7,337 bases of DNA from CAZLLV01 sp964560325 (GTDB lineage: Bacteria > Acidobacteriota > Thermoanaerobaculia > Multivoradales > DATKCC01), in NCBI GenBank assembly GCA_964560325.1, contig CAZLLV010000282.1, positions 1 to 7,337 of the forward strand, given 5' to 3'. Positions within the stretch are counted from its first letter, which is position 1, and every line of letters begins with the position of its first letter. Below are positions 1-7,337 of this stretch, in pieces. The notes under the pieces are model-generated. The model had not been told where the DNA came from, searched no databases, and was given only the letters and a program-made list of their open reading frames with translations. Both the position numbers and the translations under genes were made by a program.

Positions 1-150
1 GGGGACGATGGGGAGGGCGCGGTCCACCCGGCCCGCTCGTCGGCGCGCGCCTCGACGCTCCTCCTGCCGGAGGCCGACGTGGCGGCGGTGCGCGAGGCGA
101 TCGCCGCCGTGCGGAGCGCCCGGCCGCAGGCCGCGGAGCCCGAGCCGTAG
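1..150 (+). CDS. C-terminal fragment of an unidentified protein
   Basis: The first base starts an open frame of 49 codons ending in TAG at 148-150. Nearly every third codon position is G or C, as in the clear genes downstream, which supports real coding in this frame. The visible tail is rich in Ala, Arg and Glu. It contains a probable amphipathic helix (about residues 24-43, with Leu, Val and Ala spaced at helical intervals) and ends in a short Ala/Pro/Glu tail. I see no catalytic motif and no membrane segment, so it is unlikely to be the missing FtsX-type permease of the downstream transporter. I do not recognise the family. The start and most of the gene lie left of the window. Two dyads begin directly after its stop codon, so transcription may end there. 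Confidence 0.7.
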   Translation, partial: GDDGEGAVHPARSSARASTLLLPEADVAAVREAIAAVRSARPQAAEPEP

Positions 151-169
151 GGCGGGATCGTGTCCCGCC
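151..169. repeat. Perfect 7-bp inverted repeat directly after the first stop codon
   Basis: GGCGGGA (151-157) and its exact reverse complement TCCCGCC (163-169) flank a 5-nt spacer. The dyad begins at the first base after the upstream stop. It could fold as a terminator hairpin for the upstream gene, but no T-run follows. Alternatively it is a protein-binding dyad: its centre (160) lies about 153 bp before the predicted sigma-54 start site and 30.5 bp from the centre of the next dyad. The sequence alone does not separate these roles. Confidence 0.6.
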
Positions 170-179
170 GCCTGTCCGA

Positions 180-201
180 TCCCGGGACGCGCGTCCCGGG
201 A
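180..201. repeat. Perfect 22-bp palindrome, candidate enhancer or hairpin
   Basis: The 22 bases read identically on both strands: 9-bp arms TCCCGGGAC and GTCCCGGGA around a self-complementary GCGC centre. The centre is at 190.5, about 122 bp before the predicted sigma-54 transcription start. Bacterial enhancer-binding proteins commonly bind dyads about 80-150 bp upstream. The arms share TCCCG with the dyad at 151-169, and another GTCCCGGG occurs at 231-238. No T-run follows, so an intrinsic terminator is less likely, although a GC-rich hairpin ending the upstream transcript cannot be excluded. Confidence 0.65.
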
Positions 202-285
202 CCGAACGCCGCGCGAGCCCGCTCCGGCCGGTCCCGGGGCGCGGCGAAACCCTTCTCCCCGGGGCTTCGTACACTTCCACGTCCT

Positions 286-302
286 TTGGCACGCTCGGTG
301 CT
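286..302 (+). promoter_or_regulatory. Sigma-54 (-24/-12) promoter of the adaptor/ATPase operon
   Basis: The sequence TTGGCACGCTCGGTGCT fits the known RpoN consensus YTGGCACGRNNNTTGCW. All eight bases of the -24 block match, and the -12 block differs only by G for the first T. A further mismatch is C for R in the spacer. The invariant GG (288-289) and GC (300-301) are separated by exactly 10 bp, as sigma-54 requires. Transcription should begin near 313. That leaves a leader of about 20 nt containing the ribosome binding site AAAGGAG (317-323) before the ATG at 333. A sigma-54 activator is encoded at 6536 onward, so the matching regulator class is present. I saw no clear IHF site between the dyads and the promoter. 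Confidence 0.8.
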
Positions 303-316
303 CTAGGGAGATGGCG

Positions 317-323
317 AAAGGAG
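317..323 (+). promoter_or_regulatory. Ribosome binding site deciding the adaptor start
   Basis: AAAGGAG lies 9 nt before the ATG at 333. A second in-frame ATG two codons later (339) would sit 15 nt away, so 333 is preferred. Confidence 0.8.
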
Positions 324-332
324 CGGTACGGC

Positions 333-1592
333 ATGGGTATGGACATCGAACGCCCCGATCTCAAGAAGAAGCGGCAGAAGCAGCGGATCCTCTACGGAGC
401 GATCATCGTGGTGGCCCTGATCGCCGTCACCTACGGCATCTCGAGCCTCGAACCGGCCGCCATGAGCGTCTCGCGCCAGAGCATCTGGCCGGGTACGGTG
501 GAGCGGGGAACGATGATCCGCCAGGTGCGCGGCCCCGGCACCCTGGTGCCCAAGCAGATCCGCTGGATCACCACCTCGGTCGACGGCCGGGTGGAGGCCC
601 GCCTGCTCGAGCCGGGCGTCGAGGTCGAGGCCGACTCGGTGATCCTCGAGCTGATCAACCCGCAGCTCGAGCAGCAGCTCGAGGACGCGCGGCTGGCGCT
701 CGGCGCCGCCGAGGCGCGCCTCGCCGACCTCCAGGTGCAGCTCGAGAGCGACCTGCTCAACCAGCAGGCGCAGGCGGCGGCGATCGACTCGGACTACCAG
801 GAGTCCCGGCTCGAGGTCGAGGCCAACGAGGAGCTGTCGAAGGACGGCCTGATCCCGGAGATCGACCTCAAGCGCTCGCGCATCCGCGAGCAGCAGCTCG
901 AGCGGCGGGTGGGCATCGAGGGGCAGCGCATCCAGAAGACGCGCGAATCGATCCTCTCCCAGATGGCCGCCGAGCGCGCGCAGCTCGCCCAGGCCCGGGC
1001 GCTCTACGCCCTGCGCCAGGACCAGGCGGCGAGCCTCCAGGTACGCGCCGGCATCTCCGGCGTGCTGCAGGAGGTCCCGGTCGAGGTCGGCGAGCGGGTG
1101 CAGCCCGGCACCGTCCTCGCCCGCGTCGCCCGGCCGAGCGAGCTCAAAGCCGAGCTGCGGATCGCCGAGACCCAGGCCAAGGACATCGAGATCGGCCTGC
1201 CGGCCCGCATCGACACCCGCAACGGCGTGATCGCGGGCCACGTCGCCCGCGTCGATCCGGCGGTGCGCGAGGGCACGGTCCTCGTCGACATCGAGCTCGA
1301 CGAGGCGCTGCCGCCCGGCGCGCGTCCCGACTTGTCGGTCGACGGCACCATTCAGATCGAGAAGCTCGAAGACGTCCTGTACGTCGGCCGCCCGACCTAC
1401 GGCCAGGCCGACAGCCAGGTCGAGCTGTTCAAGCTGGTCGAGGACGGCGAGATGGCGATCCGCGTTCCGGTGCGCCTCGGCCGCGCCTCGGTCGATACGA
1501 TCGAGGTGATCGAGGGGCTGAAGGAGGGCGACGAGGTGATCCTCTCCGACACCTCGCAGTTCGACGAGGTCGACCGGATCAAGCTCGAGTAA
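333..1592 (+). CDS. HlyD/MacA-type periplasmic adaptor (membrane fusion protein)
   Basis: This 419-aa protein should link an inner-membrane ABC exporter to the periplasm or an outer-membrane channel. A Lys/Arg-rich cytoplasmic start (residues 7-18) is followed by one membrane segment (about 19-37) with no obvious cleavage site, so it is probably N-terminally anchored. A first lipoyl-like half follows (about 68-110, with the SVDGRVEARL turn). Next comes a long Gln/Glu/Arg-rich alpha-helical hairpin (about 110-233), broken at the tip around GLIPE (172-176). The second lipoyl half (about 236-268, ISGVLQEVPVEVGERVQPG) and beta-barrel/membrane-proximal domains (about 270-419) complete the fold. 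Domain order and length are normal for the family. At the tip, the Arg and Ser of the TolC-docking RLS motif appear to be Ala164 and Pro175 by eye alignment. The gene is first in a probable sigma-54 operon, 97 bp before the ATPase gene, with no terminator between. The substrate cannot be deduced. Confidence 0.9.
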   Translation: MGMDIERPDLKKKRQKQRILYGAIIVVALIAVTYGISSLEPAAMSVSRQSIWPGTVERGTMIRQVRGPGTLVPKQIRWITTSVDGRVEARLLEPGVEVEADSVILELINPQLEQQLEDARLALGAAEARLADLQVQLESDLLNQQAQAAAIDSDYQESRLEVEANEELSKDGLIPEIDLKRSRIREQQLERRVGIEGQRIQKTRESILSQMAAERAQLAQARALYALRQDQAASLQVRAGISGVLQEVPVEVGERVQPGTVLARVARPSELKAELRIAETQAKDIEIGLPARIDTRNGVIAGHVARVDPAVREGTVLVDIELDEALPPGARPDLSVDGTIQIEKLEDVLYVGRPTYGQADSQVELFKLVEDGEMAIRVPVRLGRASVDTIEVIEGLKEGDEVILSDTSQFDEVDRIKLE

Positions 1593-1672
1593 CGAAACAG
1601 ACGGACGACCCGGCACGTAGGAACGAGAGCAACGAACGATCGAGCCCGAGAGGGGCCTTCAGAAGACCCACG

Positions 1673-1677
1673 AGGAG
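1673..1677 (+). promoter_or_regulatory. Ribosome binding site of the ATPase gene
   Basis: AGGAG lies 12 nt before the ATG at 1690, slightly longer than usual. The rest of the 97-bp gap (1593-1689) holds several AACGA direct copies but no hairpin with a T-run, so read-through from the adaptor gene is expected. Confidence 0.6.
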
Positions 1678-1689
1678 ACGAACCGAGCC

Positions 1690-2436
<747 letters not shown>

Positions 2437-2496
2437 TCCGGCAGATTCCGGAGCCTACGTAGCCGGACGCGACCGACCTCGCGTTCGGCTCAGGAC

Positions 2497-2537
2497 GGCC
2501 GGGCCGCCCGATTCCCCCCGGGCGTCCCGGCCTTTTT
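2497..2537 (+). terminator. Intrinsic terminator of the adaptor/ATPase operon
   Basis: GGCCGGG (2497-2503) pairs with CCCGGCC (2526-2532), and CGCCCG (2505-2510) pairs with CGGGCG (2519-2524). A single C/T mismatch lies between the two helices. The loop is 8 nt and TTTTT (2533-2537) follows immediately. This is a textbook rho-independent terminator and separates the transporter unit from the downstream genes. Confidence 0.9.
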
Positions 2538-2671
2538 GCGTCCACTCCACCGGCCCGGCGAAAGAGTTTCGCTTCTGCTGTCACCTCGTGCTGACGCGGT
2601 GCCTCGGCGACCGCTCCGGACTCCGCCGGAGACGCGCCACACCGCCGTGCCGCGAGGAAAGGAGCCGCATC
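2538..2671 (+). promoter_or_regulatory. Gene-free 5' region of the DUF3857 pair, with two small hairpins
   Basis: This stretch lies between the terminator and the next gene and should contain its promoter, but I see no convincing -35/-10 pair or sigma-54 site. It holds two perfect 6-bp inverted repeats. One is GCGAAA/TTTCGC with a 3-nt loop (2558-2572); the other is CTCCGG/CCGGAG with a 6-nt loop (2614-2631). Either could be an operator or an mRNA leader structure. The ribosome binding site AAAGGAG is at 2658-2664. Confidence 0.4.
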
Positions 2672-4642
2672 TTGTCCTTCCGCCGTACCGCCCCCGATCC
2701 CGTCCGCCGGCCGTGGCGCTCCGCCGCGCCGCTCGCCCTCACCCTGCTCCTGTCGGCCGCACCGGCCACCGCCGCCGGCTTTCCGCCGATCTCGGAGCGC
2801 GAGCGCGCTCTCGAGACGGTGCCGGGCCACGCCGAGGCGCCGGCCGTGGTGCTCTACCGCAACGGCCGCTTCACCATGATGGGCGCGCTCGGCAGCGAGA
2901 GCTACTCGAGCCTGCGGGTCGAGGGCCGGATCAAGATCCTGACCGACGCCGGCACCGACTACGGAGAGGTCGTGGTCCCGCACAGCGACTTCGTCCGCCT
3001 CGTCTCGTTCGAAGGCCGCACGGTGCTGCCCGACGGGCGGGAGGTGCCTCTGCCGGACGACGCGCGGTTCCAGGACACGGTGACCGGCGACAAGAGCTGG
3101 TACCGGACCAAGGCGGCGTTCCCGGCGCTCGAGCCGGGCGCGATCCTCGACTACCGCTACGAGCTCCGCTTCGAGGTCCTGAGCGACCTCTCCCCCTGGT
3201 TCTTCCACGCCGACGTGCCCACCCTCCACTCGGAGATCGTCTACTACATCCCGGAGCACGTGAGCGCCCAGCCGTGGGGAAAAGCGACCTTCGGCAGTGA
3301 GCTCCAGAGCAGCCAGCAGCGTACGGCGCAGGGTGTCGAGCTGAAGGTCTGGCTCGACGATCTGGCGCCGGTGCCGGACGAGCCCCTCTCTCCGCCGTTC
3401 GAGGATCTTTCGGGCAGCTTCCTGGTGGTGCCGACCGCGATGTTCGCCGGCGGCACCCGGTCCCTGCTGTTCGAGGATTGGAAGTCGGCCTGCAACTTCG
3501 TCGACTACTCGTACCGCGAGGTCCGGCGCCGCGACGGCCGCACGCGCTCCCGAGGCAAGGAGCTCGCCAAGGCCGCGGGACGGGAGCCGGGCGACCAGGC
3601 GCGTGCCCTCTACGCCTTCGTGCGCGACCAGATCGCTCTCGTCGACCTGCCGGGGGTGACCTCCAAGGTGGGCGAATCGCTGGACGACATGGTGCGCGAG
3701 CAGCGGGCGGACCACGCCGGCAAGGCGCTGATCCTCGAAGCGATGCTCGACGCCGCGGGCCTGCGGCCGGAGCTGGTCTGGGCCGCCGACCGCCGCTTCG
3801 GGCGCATCGACACGTCGGTCGCCAGCCCTGGCTGGTTCGAGGCGGTGCTGGTGCGCGTCGAGCTCGACGGCGCCGAGGTCTTCCTCGACCCGAGTGAGCG
3901 TGGGAACGGCTTCGGCTACCTGCGGTCCGCGCTCGAGGGCATGGAGGCGCTCGTCTACAGCCGCCTGAAGCCGCGGGTGATCCGCCTGCCGGTCCGCCCC
4001 CACGCGGCGAACGCGCGGCAGGTGACGGTCGACTGGACGTTGGACGGAGAGGGACGGCTCGCGGGCGCCGGCGAGCTGATCGCCACCGGCCACCACGGGG
4101 CGCGTTGGTTCCGCGCCCACCCGTCGTCGAGCGCCCGCGCCGAGGCGGTGGGCGAGTACCTGGAGGAGAGCTTCCCCGGCTTCGAGATCGGCGAGACCGA
4201 GATCGTCGAGGATCTCGAGGCCTCTCGCCTGGAAGTGCGCTGGGCCGCCCGCCAGGCCGAGGAGGACGTACTCGGCGACCAGGCGGAGCTCGTGCCGAGC
4301 CGGCCGCTCGGCCCGATCGAGCAGCCGTTCACGCTGGCGCCGGGCCAGCGGCTGACGCCGGTGCAGCTCGCCTTCGCCGACAGCGACCGCGTGGAGGTCA
4401 CGGTCGCCTTCCCGGAGGGGTGGGTGGCGGACGTGGTGCCGGAGGCGGTGGCGGTGGACAACCGCGCCGGCACCTTCGCGACCGCGCTCGAGGTCGACGA
4501 GGCGGAGCGGACCGTGCGGTACAGCCGCCGCTTCGACACCGTCCGGAGCTCGTTTCCCCGCTCCGAGTACGGAGAGCTCCGCGCCCTCTACGCCGCCGTC
4601 CAGGCGAGCGACGGGCAGGAGATGGTGCTGACCCGTGAGTAG
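2672..4642 (+). CDS. Exported DUF3857/transglutaminase-like protein, probably catalytically inactive
   Basis: This 656-aa protein is read from a TTG start, chosen because AAAGGAG (2658-2664) lies 7 nt upstream and a signal peptide begins directly after it. The frame is open further upstream, but that would remove the signal peptide from the N-terminus and overlap the ATPase gene. An Arg-rich n-region, a hydrophobic core (about 18-30) and an ATAA cleavage region near residue 35 indicate Sec export. A DUF3857-type beta domain (about 50-185) contains the LPDGREVPLPDD and LEPGAILDYRYEL patterns. A transglutaminase-like core follows (about 305-410), then a beta-rich C-terminal region. Where the family has GDCKDK, this protein has ADHAGK, so Cys becomes His348. 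The FNH histidine position reads WFE (Glu390). Only the Asp of FLDP (Asp406) remains. It is therefore probably a structural or binding protein rather than an enzyme. It overlaps the next gene by 8 bp and is likely translationally coupled to it. Confidence 0.85.
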   Translation: MSFRRTAPDPVRRPWRSAAPLALTLLLSAAPATAAGFPPISERERALETVPGHAEAPAVVLYRNGRFTMMGALGSESYSSLRVEGRIKILTDAGTDYGEVVVPHSDFVRLVSFEGRTVLPDGREVPLPDDARFQDTVTGDKSWYRTKAAFPALEPGAILDYRYELRFEVLSDLSPWFFHADVPTLHSEIVYYIPEHVSAQPWGKATFGSELQSSQQRTAQGVELKVWLDDLAPVPDEPLSPPFEDLSGSFLVVPTAMFAGGTRSLLFEDWKSACNFVDYSYREVRRRDGRTRSRGKELAKAAGREPGDQARALYAFVRDQIALVDLPGVTSKVGESLDDMVREQRADHAGKALILEAMLDAAGLRPELVWAADRRFGRIDTSVASPGWFEAVLVRVELDGAEVFLDPSERGNGFGYLRSALEGMEALVYSRLKPRVIRLPVRPHAANARQVTVDWTLDGEGRLAGAGELIATGHHGARWFRAHPSSSARAEAVGEYLEESFPGFEIGETEIVEDLEASRLEVRWAARQAEEDVLGDQAELVPSRPLGPIEQPFTLAPGQRLTPVQLAFADSDRVEVTVAFPEGWVADVVPEAVAVDNRAGTFATALEVDEAERTVRYSRRFDTVRSSFPRSEYGELRALYAAVQASDGQEMVLTRE

Positions 4643-6512
4643 CGTCGTGCGCCGCCTGGCAGTGGCCGCCTGCGCCGCCGCCCTCGCCCTCGCGGCGAGC
4701 TCGGCCGCCGCTTCGACCGTCCTCTCGCGCACCGCCGTGATCGCCTTCGCCGAAGACGGCTCCTTCACCGAGCGCGTCGCGGTGCATGTCCGCCTCGACG
4801 AACCCGGCGACCTCGCCCGCTGGTCGCCCTGGGTCGTGCCGCTCGACGAGAACCGGACGCTCGTCGCGCTCTCGGCCACCGCGTGGCGGCCGGACGGTTC
4901 GGTGGTGGTGCTGGGAGAGGACGACGCCACCACGGTCGAGGGGCTGGAGGGCGGCGGCGTGCTCCACGTCTCGGCGGGCTACCGCATGCTCGAGCTGCCG
5001 CCGCTGCCGGCCGGCTCGACCCTCCAGCTCACCTACGAGGTGCGCGAGGAGCCGTGGCTGGACAGCACCGCGCTGCGGCTCTTCGGCGGCGACACGCCGA
5101 TCGAGAGTCTGAACGTGCGGGTCTCCGGTCTGCCGGCGACGCCCCGCTGGCGGATCGATCCGCCGCAGGCAGAGGGTGGGGACGACCGCTGGACGGTCGA
5201 GGAGCTGCCGGACGGCTTGCGGATCGTCGCGCGCGACCTCGACCCGGAGGACGGGCCGGAGCGGCCGGTCCTGCGCCTCGCTTGGGGCGCGGGCGCCACC
5301 TGGGCGGACGTCGGACGCTGGTACGAGGGTCTGGTCGAGCCGGTGGCACGGCGCCCCGCCGTGGTCGCCGAGCTGGCGCGCGAGGCGGCCGCCGGCGACG
5401 AGACTGCGCGCGCCCGGACCGCTCGCCTCCTCGACGAGGTGCGGCGGCTCGTCCGCTACGTGGCGGTCGAGGTCGGCATCGGCGGCTATCGGCCCTCGCC
5501 CCCCGGCGAGGTGCTGGCGCGCCGCTGGGGCGACTGCAAGGACATGTCGTTCCTGCTCGTCGACCTGCTGGCCGAAGCCGGGATCACCGCCTACCCGGCG
5601 CTCGCCCGTCTCGACGAGGAGCGGCGCGTCGACGCCGGCTTCCCGGCGGCCGACCAGTTCAACCACCTGATCGTCGCGGTGCCGGTGGCAGAGGTCGAGC
5701 CGGACGCGGGCGACGCGGCGTCCGGGCGCTACCTCTTCCTCGACCCGACGCAGGAGTCGGGCGGCCTCTCCTGGCTCCACCCGGCGCTCCAGGGCCAATG
5801 GGTGTTGGTGGTGCGGGGCGAGGACTCGGAGCTGGCGCCGGTGCCGGTCCTGGATTCGCACGAGCGGCGGGAGCTCGCCGTCGCTCTGCGTCTCGACCCG
5901 TCGGGCGACGCCGAGGGCGAGGCGGTCCTCACGCTCGTCGGCCGGGACGCATGGTCGCTCTCTTCGGCCACCTCGGCGTCCGATCCGGACGAGCTCGGCG
6001 TGGTGGCCCGCCGGGTGCTGGAGGGGCTCCTCGCCGGTGCCGCGGTCGGCCCCCCGCGCTGGCGCCAGGGCGACGACCGAGGCACCCCGGTGGTCGAGCT
6101 GTCGGCGCCGGTCCGCTTCGCCGGCCTCGCCCGCGGACGCTCGGCGCCCTCGCTGGCGCTGCCCGGCACCGACGCTTTCCCGCGGCTCGACGCGCCGGCG
6201 CCGGGCACCGAGGCCGCGGTTCTCCCGGTCGTCTGGACGGCGAGCTGGCAGGTGGAGCTGCCGGCCGGCTGGTGCCCGCCGGAGGCGTCGGACGACGAGC
6301 TCGAGAACGGCGCCGGGCGCTACCGGCAGACGATCGAGCCGGTCGCGCCCGCCGGGCCCGGCGGGCGTGACGGCGTCCGCGTCGAGCGCCGGGGCGAGCT
6401 GCCGCACCGCTGGATCGGACCCGGGCTCGCCGAGGAGGCGCGGGAGCTGGCGCTCGCCGAGAGCCGGGCCGCCCGCCGCCGCATCCGTCTCGCCTGCCCG
6501 GCGGACGGATGA
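4635..6512 (+). CDS. Exported DUF3857/transglutaminase-family protein with intact catalytic triad
   Basis: This 625-aa protein starts at GTG 4635, inside the end of the preceding gene (GTGAGTAG overlap), with AGGAG at 4617-4621. A signal peptide is clear: MSSVVRR, then an Ala/Leu-rich core to about residue 26. A DUF3857-like beta domain (about 28-215) carries the WRPDGSVVVL pattern. The transglutaminase-like core (about 255-385) contains VRYVAVEVGIGGYRPSPP, then RRWGDCKDMSFLL with nucleophile Cys301, FNHLIVAV with His344, and YLFLDPTQ with Asp370. This is the complete Cys-His-Asp triad of the superfamily. A beta-rich C-terminal region follows (about 400-625). Members are transglutaminases or Cys proteases acting on peptides; the substrate here is unknown. 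The location should be periplasmic. It is the active-looking half of a pair with the upstream paralogue, so a complex of the two is a reasonable inference. Confidence 0.88.
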   Translation: MSSVVRRLAVAACAAALALAASSAAASTVLSRTAVIAFAEDGSFTERVAVHVRLDEPGDLARWSPWVVPLDENRTLVALSATAWRPDGSVVVLGEDDATTVEGLEGGGVLHVSAGYRMLELPPLPAGSTLQLTYEVREEPWLDSTALRLFGGDTPIESLNVRVSGLPATPRWRIDPPQAEGGDDRWTVEELPDGLRIVARDLDPEDGPERPVLRLAWGAGATWADVGRWYEGLVEPVARRPAVVAELAREAAAGDETARARTARLLDEVRRLVRYVAVEVGIGGYRPSPPGEVLARRWGDCKDMSFLLVDLLAEAGITAYPALARLDEERRVDAGFPAADQFNHLIVAVPVAEVEPDAGDAASGRYLFLDPTQESGGLSWLHPALQGQWVLVVRGEDSELAPVPVLDSHERRELAVALRLDPSGDAEGEAVLTLVGRDAWSLSSATSASDPDELGVVARRVLEGLLAGAAVGPPRWRQGDDRGTPVVELSAPVRFAGLARGRSAPSLALPGTDAFPRLDAPAPGTEAAVLPVVWTASWQVELPAGWCPPEASDDELENGAGRYRQTIEPVAPAGPGGRDGVRVERRGELPHRWIGPGLAEEARELALAESRAARRRIRLACPADG

Positions 6513-6522
6513 ACCGGTCCGC
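6501..6522. repeat. Inverted repeat spanning the DUF3857 stop codon
   Basis: GCGGAC (6501-6506) and GTCCGC (6517-6522) are perfect reverse complements. Two further GG/CC pairs (6507-6508 with 6514-6515) form if one G is bulged. The TGA stop (6510-6512) sits in the loop. No T-run follows, so it is a poor terminator. It covers the region expected to be the -35 of the candidate promoter at 6524 and might be an operator. Confidence 0.45.
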
Positions 6523-6523
6523 G

Positions 6524-6529
6524 TAGAAT
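6524..6529 (+). promoter_or_regulatory. Candidate -10 element of a leaderless regulator transcript
   Basis: TAGAAT matches TATAAT at five of six positions and ends 6 nt before the GTG start at 6536. That is the spacing expected if transcription starts at the initiation codon. I see no Shine-Dalgarno sequence in the 23-bp gap and no good -35. The evidence is positional only. Confidence 0.35.
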
Positions 6530-6535
6530 GGCCGT

Positions 6536-7337
<802 letters not shown>

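Noticed and set aside
1610..1630. Possible second sigma-54 site (CGGCACGTAGGAACG) before the ATPase gene
   Set aside because: The -24 part is close, but the bases 10 bp after the GG are CG rather than GC and there is no TTGC, so the -12 element fails.
1591..1640. Repeated AACGA words between the adaptor and ATPase genes
   Set aside because: The copies are short and irregularly spaced, with no dyad or array structure. They are better explained by chance.
2441..2476. Hairpin around CTACGTAG with flanking TCCGG/CCGGA after the ATPase stop
   Set aside because: The central palindrome leaves no room for a loop, the arms need a 3-nt bulge, and no T-run follows. The strong terminator is further downstream at 2497-2537.
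4653..4675. CTGGCAG followed by CTGC near the start of the second DUF3857 gene, resembling a sigma-54 promoter
   Set aside because: Spacing from GG to GC is 12 rather than 10 bp, and it lies within the signal-peptide coding region.
4659..4676. Possible lipobox (VAAC, Cys13) in the second DUF3857 protein
   Set aside because: The hydrophobic core before Cys13 is only about five residues, and the hydrophobic stretch continues past it. An ordinary signal peptide ending near residue 26 fits better.

Overview
The window is high-GC bacterial chromosome. Codon third positions are almost all G or C, the genes are tightly spaced on the + strand, and GTG and TTG starts are used. The gene set is a HlyD/MacA-type adaptor, a MacB/LolD-type ATPase, paired exported DUF3857/transglutaminase-like proteins, and an NtrC-type response regulator. 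Together with base composition this suggests a high-GC Gram-negative such as an Acidobacteriota (Thermoanaerobaculia-like) member. That placement is inference; no rRNA or taxonomic marker gene is present. I found no tRNA, rRNA, CRISPR array, insertion sequence or other mobile element.

Layout. Positions 1-150 are the 3' end of an unidentified gene. Positions 151-332 are a regulatory intergenic region with two perfect dyads (151-169 and 180-201), a strong match to a sigma-54 (-24/-12) promoter (286-302) and a ribosome binding site. Next is a two-gene unit: a membrane-anchored periplasmic adaptor (333-1592) and an ABC transporter ATPase (1690-2436). It is closed by a clear intrinsic terminator (2497-2537). 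After a 235-bp gap come two overlapping genes for exported DUF3857/transglutaminase-like proteins (2672-4642 and 4635-6512). The second keeps a full Cys-His-Asp triad; the first appears to have lost Cys and His. Last, 23 bp further on, is an NtrC-family sigma-54 activator (6536 to beyond 7337), cut by the window edge in its AAA+ domain. It may be read from a leaderless transcript.

How the parts may work together. The window holds both a sigma-54 promoter in front of the export genes and a sigma-54 activator with an intact GAFTGA motif. The two dyads lie about 120 and 150 bp upstream of the predicted transcription start and about three helical turns apart, which is typical enhancer geometry. 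The simplest hypothesis is that the response regulator binds the dyads and switches on the adaptor/ATPase operon in response to an envelope signal. The exported DUF3857 pair sits between them. No FtsX/MacB-type permease is encoded in the window, so the ATPase and adaptor need a membrane partner encoded elsewhere.
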